From the NCBI RefSeq assembly GCF_900102725.1, contig NZ_FNJW01000008.1, forward strand, positions 2,082,501-2,146,500: DNA of 64,000 bases, written 5' to 3'. Below, piece after piece: positions 48,891 to 54,916 of the stretch (its first letter is position 1; each line of letters starts with the position of its first letter). The stretch comes from Carnobacterium viridans. Lineage in GTDB: Bacteria > Bacillota > Bacilli > Lactobacillales > Carnobacteriaceae. Under the pieces are notes generated by a model. That model saw only the letters and a program-made list of their open reading frames with translations. It ran no database searches and was not told where the DNA came from. The translations under genes and the position numbers were made by a program.

Positions 48891-49748
48891 ATGAAAAAAA
48901 ATGAAGGTATTATAGATTGGGTTTTTCGTTTTGTGAAAGGGATGTTTATTGGATCAGGTGCAATCTTGCCTGGTGTGAGTGGAGGAGCTCTAGCTGCTGT
49001 ATTTGGAATTTATGAAAGAATGATAGCCTTTCTGTCAAATATTCGCAAAGATTTCCTTGAAAATGTACGTTATTTTATTCCAGTAGGAATTGGTGGCTTG
49101 TTTGGTATATTTGTGTTGGCATATCCGATTGATTATTTTTTAAAAAACAATGAGGTTCAGGTTTTATGGTGCTTTATTGGTTGTATTTTGGGAACATTAC
49201 CGGCTTTATATAAAGAAGCTGGAAAGAATGGACGTAAGTCTTATCACCTTGTGATTACTATAGTTGTGGCGATTATTGCTTTTGTTGGTTTAGTTTATGC
49301 AAAATTTAATATGAACGTTGTAGTTGAACAATCTACATTGTCTTGGGTAATGGCCGGCGGGATTTTTGCCTTAGGATTTATAGTTCCTGGATTAAGTCCA
49401 TCTAATTTTTTGATGTATATGCATTTGTACGAGCCCATGACAGAAGGTATAAAAGATTTGAACTTTTCTATTTTGATTCCTGTTGCGATTGGTGCAGTAT
49501 TATGTATTTTGTTGCTGTCTAAATTGGTAAGTAAATTAATGGAAATCGCCTATGCCGGTATTTTTCACTTTATTTTAGGTGTTGTCATAGCCTCAACGGT
49601 TATTATAGCTCCATTACCTGAACAATACAGCGGCATATCAACTGGAGGAATTGCAGCGGCAGTTGTATTATTCTTTATTGGTTTAGCTGTAGGATTGCTG
49701 ATGGAGAAACTGGAAGTTGATTATAAACCAGCTGAATTAAATAGATGA
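48891..49748 (+). CDS. popT: DUF368 membrane protein, probable undecaprenyl-phosphate translocase PopT
   Basis: The 285-residue protein has about eight membrane helices in the two-fold DUF368 arrangement. The matching repeats GMFIGSGAILPGVSGGALAAVFGIYERMI (near 15-45) and GFIVPGLSPSNFLMYMHLYEPM (near 160-185) each carry the conserved Pro-Gly-x-Ser pocket. DUF368 proteins (PopT) were shown to return undecaprenyl phosphate to the inner leaflet in other bacteria. Function is inferred from this family. Start ATG 48891 has GGAGG 14 nt upstream, an unusually long gap; a GTG at 48870 is the alternative. Confidence 0.82.
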   Translation: MKKNEGIIDWVFRFVKGMFIGSGAILPGVSGGALAAVFGIYERMIAFLSNIRKDFLENVRYFIPVGIGGLFGIFVLAYPIDYFLKNNEVQVLWCFIGCILGTLPALYKEAGKNGRKSYHLVITIVVAIIAFVGLVYAKFNMNVVVEQSTLSWVMAGGIFALGFIVPGLSPSNFLMYMHLYEPMTEGIKDLNFSILIPVAIGAVLCILLLSKLVSKLMEIAYAGIFHFILGVVIASTVIIAPLPEQYSGISTGGIAAAVVLFFIGLAVGLLMEKLEVDYKPAELNR

Positions 49749-49766
49749 CAAATTTTAGTCCATCTA

Positions 49767-49804
49767 AAAAAAGTGTTGCTGAGTGTATCCAGCAACACTT
49801 TTTT
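49767..49804. terminator. Bidirectional terminator
   Basis: AAAAAAAGTGTTGCTG / CAGCAACACTTTTTTT stem. Confidence 0.92.
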
Positions 49805-49813
49805 TAGAATTAT

Positions 49814-50296
49814 TTATTTTTTTATTTTAGAGCCGACACTTTTTTGCAAGAGAACCGCGCCCAATGCTCCAACTATTCCTTGAAGTAAATTTCCAGGAAT
49901 AGAAATAGCTGCTCCAGCTACACCATACATAAAGCTTTCAGCCACAAAATAGCCAAGTGCCATAAATATGCCAGCAGGGATAGTAGCTAAAAGAGGTTTG
50001 TGATAGCCTGTTTTTTGGAAGATCCAAGCGCAAATGTATCCTTGAAGTCCTTTTACTATAAAAGTAATTGGAGCATAAAAAGCATAACCTGCAATAATAT
50101 CAGCAAGTGCGCTACCTAACCCACCGACAAGGAAACCAGCTTTCTTTCCTAAAAACAATGCAGCAAATAATAAAACCATATCTCCTAAGTTAATATACCC
50201 ACGAAATGTGGGAATACGAATAAGGAGTGTCATTACGATAGTCATAGCCATGAATAGAGCAACTGTTACAATTTCTTTTGTAGTAATTCTTCGCAT
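49814..50296 (-). CDS. ECF transporter S component, probably for vitamin B6
   Basis: A 160-residue substrate-capture subunit with six helices. RRITTKEIVTVALFMAMTIVMTLLIRIP and GGLGSALADIIAGYAFYAPITFIVKGLQG follow the S-component pattern. It should work with the shared EcfAA'T module encoded elsewhere. It is divergent from a pyridoxal kinase gene (156 bp between starts), a pairing typical of B6 S-components (PdxU2 type). The vitamer is inferred only from that neighbour. Start ATG 50296 has AAAGGATG 8 nt upstream. Confidence 0.78.
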   Translation of the reverse strand: MRRITTKEIVTVALFMAMTIVMTLLIRIPTFRGYINLGDMVLLFAALFLGKKAGFLVGGLGSALADIIAGYAFYAPITFIVKGLQGYICAWIFQKTGYHKPLLATIPAGIFMALGYFVAESFMYGVAGAAISIPGNLLQGIVGALGAVLLQKSVGSKIKK

Positions 50297-50452
50297 TATT
50301 CTCATCCTTTATATATATGTATAGAGCTATCTTATCTTTTTTTAGCGTCGATGTCATGAATTTTTTTAATTTTTGAAAAAAAGTACAGATTCTATAATAA
50401 GAATTATGCTAGACTAGATAAATAGAAGAAACGAGCGGAAAAGGAGAAGAAG

Positions 50453-51313
50453 ATGAAGCAGCCCAGAATTTTAGTTATCCAAGATATTTCAGCAAGTTGC
50501 CGTATTTCAATGAATGTGGCTGTCCCAATTCTGAGTTGTTTAGAAAATTGGGTAAGTATCTTACCTACAGCATTGTTGTCTACACATACCGGTAAAGGTT
50601 TTGAAGAGTATACTTTTTTAGATTTAAGTACTGAAATCCCAGCTATTTTAAATCATTGGCATTCATTAGGAATAAAATTTGATGGGATTGTTATTGGTTA
50701 TCTTGGATCGGTAGAACAAATAAAACTAATGAAAAGCCTAATAACTAAATTTGCTACTGAAGAAGCTCTAATTATTTTAGACCCAGTCATGGGTGATCAT
50801 GGACAATTATATCCTGGCTATACTCAAGAGCATGTGGAAGCTATGCGTGAATTATGTCAATTTGCGGATGTTTTGATTCCAAATGTCACGGAAGCTTGTC
50901 TGCTAACAGGTATACCCTATCCTGAAAAGCCTCATACGAAAGAAAGTATAAAAGCGATTATTGAACAACTAACTAAAAATGCCAAGCAAAGTATGATTTT
51001 ATCTGGAGTGATTCAAGATGAGAGCAAAGTTGGCACAGCTTTCGTTGCCAAAGGAAGTACAGAAGTTTCGTATGCTTTTTCAAAAGCTTATCCTGGACAT
51101 TTTGATGGTGTTGGAGATTTGTTTACCAGTGTTATAGCAGGATTTTTATTTCAAAACAAGGGTTTGAAAAGAGCGAATGAAGTAGCTGTAAATTATATTT
51201 CAAGAGTGGTCAAACGGACTATTGAAGAACAGATTAATCCTTTGTACGGTATTGCTTTTGAAAAAGACTTGATGTATTTAATGAAAGAACTAAAAAAAGA
51301 AACTTTAGACTAA
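50453..51313 (+). CDS. Pyridoxal/pyridoxine kinase (PdxY-like)
   Basis: The 286-residue ribokinase-like enzyme phosphorylates B6 vitamers to pyridoxal phosphate. Features: RILVIQDISASCRISMNVAVPILS at the N-terminus, ILDPVMGDHGQLYPGY (magnesium and substrate site, near 105-120), NVTEACLLTG (near 143-152) and the catalytic GVGDLFTSVIAGF (near 220-232). Start ATG 50453 has AAGGAG 6 nt upstream. It is divergent from the ECF S component, implying a salvage pair. The C-terminal GVGD gives the catalytic Asp. Confidence 0.9.
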   Translation: MKQPRILVIQDISASCRISMNVAVPILSCLENWVSILPTALLSTHTGKGFEEYTFLDLSTEIPAILNHWHSLGIKFDGIVIGYLGSVEQIKLMKSLITKFATEEALIILDPVMGDHGQLYPGYTQEHVEAMRELCQFADVLIPNVTEACLLTGIPYPEKPHTKESIKAIIEQLTKNAKQSMILSGVIQDESKVGTAFVAKGSTEVSYAFSKAYPGHFDGVGDLFTSVIAGFLFQNKGLKRANEVAVNYISRVVKRTIEEQINPLYGIAFEKDLMYLMKELKKETLD

Positions 51314-51318
51314 TATAA

Positions 51319-51362
51319 ACACTCACTATCGCAGGCTAATTGCCTATAATAGTGAGTGTTTT
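51319..51362. terminator. Bidirectional terminator
   Basis: AACACTCACTAT / ATAGTGAGTGTT stem with an inner AGGC/GCCT pair. Confidence 0.88.
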
Positions 51363-51368
51363 CTATTT

Positions 51369-52553
51369 CTAAATGTCGGTTCTTACTGAATAAAAAATCA
51401 AAAGGCACCCAATAATTGCCGCAATTGCTCCAGCACTTAACATTTGTGGTACCCCAGTATTATCTAGTAACCATCCGCCTACTAGGCTTCCTGCCACATT
51501 GCCAAGTGTAATAGCTCCAATGTTAAAAGCTTGCCCTTTAACATGATCTGTTTTTTGCATTAATTGATTGACATAATAAGTTGAAGCGGGAATGTAAAGC
51601 GCAAATGCTAATCCTTGGAATAATTGAGTAACGTTAATCATGAATACCGATCCTGAGAGCAAGAAAAGAATACTTCTTACCACAAAGAAAATAGCCGCTA
51701 CTTTCAACCAAATACCACTTTTACGTTTAGTTAATAAATAGCTAAATCCTAACATAGCAGGTAATTCACACAAAGCTGTAATCATCAAAGATAAACCAAA
51801 GTCCTTATCATTTCCTCCGAGCGAATGAATAATTTGGACTAAATACGAATTCACAATAGTATGAAAAAGAAATAAACAAGCTGCACCGATTAGAAAATAT
51901 AAAAAGCGAGGATATCTTTTGAAAAATAAATCTTTTTCTTTCGTTAAGGGTTTATCTATTTTTAAATCTAGAGTAGATGGTACTTCAGAAATAGGAGTTT
52001 CAGGAAATGTGAAAACAAGTGCTAAAAAAGCAATTAATAAAACAATACAGGCAATAAGTAAAATAGTTGTACTAAAATGTACTAACAATAGCCCTAATGT
52101 ATAAGAAGTTAAAGCGAAAGCTAAAGAACCAGCTCCTCTAGTTAAACCAAAATTAATTTTTAGGCCACTGTTAATAGTTTCAAATATGAAAGAATTGATA
52201 AAAGGCTGCATAGATAATACCAATGAAACTACAGCTATAAATAATAGGGCTTCAACTGCAGGAACAACTGTAGAAAAAAGGAGAGGAACCATAAGGCAAA
52301 TGGACAAAACTGAAAGGATAATTAAACTCCATTTCAGAGTTAGTTTTTCAAATCTGTCGACTACGGTACCTAAGGCAGGCTGTAAAATAACGGATAAAAT
52401 ATTAGAAAAAGCAAGAATAAGACCAATATCTTGATTTTCGAAATTCCTAGAAAGCAAAAATAGTGAAGAAAACCCATAGATGGAACAAAATACCATCCAG
52501 TATAAGCTTTGTAACAGAGCATATTTTATGGTCAGCGTGCGAATTGTTGTCAT
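51369..52553 (-). CDS. MFS transporter (LacY/nucleoside-symporter-like)
   Basis: A 394-residue 12-helix transporter. The pattern ILAFSNILSVILQPALGTVVDRF after helix 2 and the helix pairs typical of the oligosaccharide/nucleoside:H+ symporter branch are visible, but no substrate-specific residues can be assigned. Start ATG 52553 has AGGAAG about 10 nt upstream. It is convergent with the pyridoxal kinase gene and monocistronic. Confidence 0.85.
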   Translation of the reverse strand: MTTIRTLTIKYALLQSLYWMVFCSIYGFSSLFLLSRNFENQDIGLILAFSNILSVILQPALGTVVDRFEKLTLKWSLIILSVLSICLMVPLLFSTVVPAVEALLFIAVVSLVLSMQPFINSFIFETINSGLKINFGLTRGAGSLAFALTSYTLGLLLVHFSTTILLIACIVLLIAFLALVFTFPETPISEVPSTLDLKIDKPLTKEKDLFFKRYPRFLYFLIGAACLFLFHTIVNSYLVQIIHSLGGNDKDFGLSLMITALCELPAMLGFSYLLTKRKSGIWLKVAAIFFVVRSILFLLSGSVFMINVTQLFQGLAFALYIPASTYYVNQLMQKTDHVKGQAFNIGAITLGNVAGSLVGGWLLDNTGVPQMLSAGAIAAIIGCLLIFYSVRTDI

Positions 52554-52768
52554 AAGTTGTTATTCTTCCTCTCATACTAAAACAGAATTGAATTTCTTTA
52601 TTCATATAAGTATCATAGCATGTACTTAACTAAAAAAAAGAAACTAGATGAGATTTGTAATTTGAACAAATCATTAGGTTTTCTTTCTTTTTTTGGTTAT
52701 ACTTATTAATAGTAAGAAGTATGTTGATGAAAATGATGTAAAAATAGTAGTGTTTGGAGGAAAAAATA

Positions 52769-53710
52769 ATGAAAGCCGTTATTATCGAAGAATATGGTGG
52801 GAAAGAAAAATTGAAAGAAGCAGAAGTTCCGATGCCTAAGGCTGAAGCTCATCAAGTTATTGTAAAAGAAAGAGCAACTTCCATCAACCCAATTGACTGG
52901 AAATTACGTGAAGGCTATTTGCAACAAATGATGCCTTGGGAATTCCCGATTATTTTAGGTTGGGACGTAGCAGGTGAAATTGTAGAAGTTGGAAGTGAAA
53001 TAACCAATTGGAAAATTGGAGACCGAGTATTTGCACGACCAGAGACAACACGTTTTGGAACATATGCCGAATATACTGCAGTTGATGATAACCTACTAGC
53101 GTACATTCCTGAAAATGTAACTTATGAAGAAGCAGCAGCAGCCCCATTAGCTGGATTAACTGCTTGGCAAGCATTATTTGATTATGGCAAACTTGCTGAA
53201 GGCGAAAAAGTCTTGATACATGCAGGTTCAGGTGGAGTAGGGACGTACGCTATCCAATTAGCTAAAAGCAAAGGTGCTTTTGTGATTTCAACAGCCAGTG
53301 AAAGTAATCGCGAATTGCTAATGAGCTTAGGAGTAGATCAATTCATTGATTATAAAAATGAAGATTTTACTGAACTGTTAAGTGATGTAGACGTCATTTT
53401 TGATACTATGGGCGGAGAAGTTTTAGAAAATAGTTTTAAAGTTGTTAAACCTCATACTGGACGGATTATTTCAATTGTTGGGGATGCAGATAAAGAATTG
53501 ATTGAGAATGCTGATATCACGTTCAATAATATTTGGTTAGAACCAAATGGAAAACAATTGACGGAGTTAGCTCAATTAATGGAACAAGGAAAAGTGAAAT
53601 CGATTATTGGAGAAACTTATCCCTTAACTGAAAAAGGAATTTACGATGCCCATGCAATGAGTGAAACCCATCATGCAGTCGGGAAAATCGTGATCAAAGT
53701 AGGGGAATAA
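52769..53710 (+). CDS. NADP-dependent quinone oxidoreductase-like (zinc-free MDR) protein
   Basis: The 313-residue medium-chain dehydrogenase has the GroES-like N-terminus (SINPIDWKLREGYLQQMMPWEFPIILGWDVAGEIVEVG) and the cofactor loop VLIHAGSGGVGTYAIQLAK near 150. The zinc ligands of alcohol dehydrogenases are absent, as in the quinone oxidoreductase branch. It probably reduces quinones or enones with NADPH. Start ATG 52769 has GGAGG 8 nt upstream. It is followed by the interspersed element at 53764. Confidence 0.88.
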   Translation: MKAVIIEEYGGKEKLKEAEVPMPKAEAHQVIVKERATSINPIDWKLREGYLQQMMPWEFPIILGWDVAGEIVEVGSEITNWKIGDRVFARPETTRFGTYAEYTAVDDNLLAYIPENVTYEEAAAAPLAGLTAWQALFDYGKLAEGEKVLIHAGSGGVGTYAIQLAKSKGAFVISTASESNRELLMSLGVDQFIDYKNEDFTELLSDVDVIFDTMGGEVLENSFKVVKPHTGRIISIVGDADKELIENADITFNNIWLEPNGKQLTELAQLMEQGKVKSIIGETYPLTEKGIYDAHAMSETHHAVGKIVIKVGE

Positions 53711-53763
53711 CAAACTACAAATACTATTTTGGTTGTTTGACAAATAGTATTTGTAATTTAAAA

Positions 53764-53940
53764 GAAATTTCTTCTGGAATGAACGGGTTTGCTTGTATAG
53801 AGCCATGGTACCGCCTGAAGCCTTGTAGTCTTCCGGCTTTTAAGCCTCAAACAAAGCGTAATCGCTAAGCTCTAACGCTTTATCATTCGCATTAAATCCT
53901 TTACATGGCTACAAGCAAACCCTATTCCAGAAAAAATTCC
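53764..53940. repeat. Interspersed structured element, copy 2 (177 bp)
   Basis: It matches copy 1 (20484-20659) over its full length, with 20 to 25% differences by eye. The ends repeat as GAAATTTCTTCTGGAATGAA and its near complement TATTCCAGAAAAAATTCC, with an inner GGTTTGCTTGTA / TACAAGCAAACC pair. The internal hairpin is GCCTGAAG / CTTCCGGC, where copy 1 has GTCTGAAG / CTTCAGAC, so pairing is kept. No open frame. Confidence 0.8.
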
Positions 53941-54112
53941 AAGTAAGTGATCGAACAAATCTATCAACTCTAAAAATTGTAAATCCTTTTTTTATAAAAT
54001 TAGCGAAAGAAGTAACTGTATTATTCAGTTGCTTCTTTTCTTTTAGAAGACATAGAAACTCCTCTGAAAAATGGTATACTAGAATAAAGTACATTAATTT
54101 GGAAGTGATGAA

Positions 54113-54379
54113 TTGCCACAAGAAATCATGGTTCCATAAAAACGGCTGAACCTTTATTTTGAAGATGATCAAGGGAAAAAAATCTCAAATGAAATCACTT
54201 TAATTGCAGACAGTGAAAATAGTGTGAGTCAAGACAGAGTTAACCGAGAAAAATTTGTCTTGCTCAACCAAAATTACAATCGCAACACCTATTACTACCT
54301 AGTAATGGTGAATGTTAAAGACGAATTGGATAGACAAAAAGAAACTTTCACGATTGATATTGTGGAAGAAATAAATTAA
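54113..54379 (+). pseudogene. Remnant of a PglZ-like (BREX) gene 3' end
   Basis: The frame from 54113 to TAA 54377-54379 reads LPQEIMVP, then a stop (TAA 54137), then KRLNLYFEDDQGKK, ITLIADSENS, NYNRNTYYYLVMVN and IDIVEEIN. The first block resembles the S/L-QE-x-x-VP motif of PglZ alkaline-phosphatase-like proteins, and the last part fits their beta-rich C-terminus. The rest of the gene is absent. It is a degraded fragment, so no activity is expected. The family call is from memory of the motif and should be checked. Confidence 0.5.
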
Positions 54380-54381
54380 AT

Positions 54382-54424
54382 AAGACATCGCTGCTTTGTA
54401 TTTGAAGTAGCGATGTCTTTTTTT
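54382..54424 (+). terminator. Terminator after the PglZ-like remnant
   Basis: AAGACATCGCTGCTT / AAGTAGCGATGTCTTTTTTT stem. Confidence 0.85.
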
Positions 54425-54550
54425 ATTTCGCAATATAATGCTGATATATCAACGTCTTACTGTTTTTTTAGATGTTTTTATATTGTCTTATGATAGAATA
54501 AAGGGGTAGAAATTTAAGACGGTGGCTATCTTGGAAAGGTGGTGGTGCTT

Positions 54551-54724
54551 ATGGGAATAAGTGCTGAAATCTTAGAAAGGAGAAGCCTTTTGTCCATAGC
54601 AGAATCTTTACAGCTCATGATTGGTTTTGGAAGTCTGTTGATTTCCTTAATCAGTTTAATAGTTGTCTTGATAAAGCTGAATAATGACAAAAAAAATAAC
54701 CGTCTATTAACTTTAGCGAGTTAA
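54551..54724 (+). CDS. Hol-Tox-like type I toxin peptide
   Basis: The 57-residue peptide has a single hydrophobic helix (SLLSIAESLQLMIGFGSLLISLISLIVVLIKLNND) with a charged tail KKNNR. This matches the 'putative holin-like toxin' family (LMIGFG.. VLIKLN), small membrane toxins of type I systems such as TxpA. AAGGTGG lies 10-16 nt upstream of ATG 54551; a GTG at 54539 is the alternative. A terminator at its 3' end is bidirectional, and a minus-strand promoter lies 110 bp further on, so an antisense RNA is likely. It sits between a decayed defence gene and the CRISPR array. Confidence 0.75.
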   Translation: MGISAEILERRSLLSIAESLQLMIGFGSLLISLISLIVVLIKLNNDKKNNRLLTLAS

Positions 54725-54736
54725 CGGTTATTTTTT
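54692..54736. terminator. Bidirectional terminator shared by toxin mRNA and antisense RNA
   Basis: AAAAATAACCGT / ACGGTTATTTTTT stem with A- and T-runs on either side, overlapping the toxin's last codons. Confidence 0.85.
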
Positions 54737-54806
54737 ATCTATAAACTTGCTACCGTCATAAACGGTTCTACATCGAGGGCATGTTACTAGCATGTCCTCT
54801 TTTTCT
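54692..54806 (-). ncRNA. Probable antisense RNA antitoxin of the Hol-Tox gene
   Basis: A minus-strand promoter has -35 TTGTTT (54836-54841), 17 bp and -10 TAAAAT (54813-54818), so an RNA would start near 54806. It would begin with the hairpin GAGGACATG / CATGCCCTC (54774-54798), pass a second small hairpin and end at the terminator at 54692-54736. Its 3' end overlaps the toxin's 3' coding end, as in txpA/ratA systems. The RNA is predicted only from these signals. Confidence 0.55.
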
Positions 54807-54916
54807 ATTTCTATTTTATCATTTCAAAGTGGGATAAACAAATAAAACATAGAGAGGATCCGTTTGCTGTTTCATAATTAATTATGAAAGTTAAAAAGAG
54901 ATAGTGTAACTTTTTG

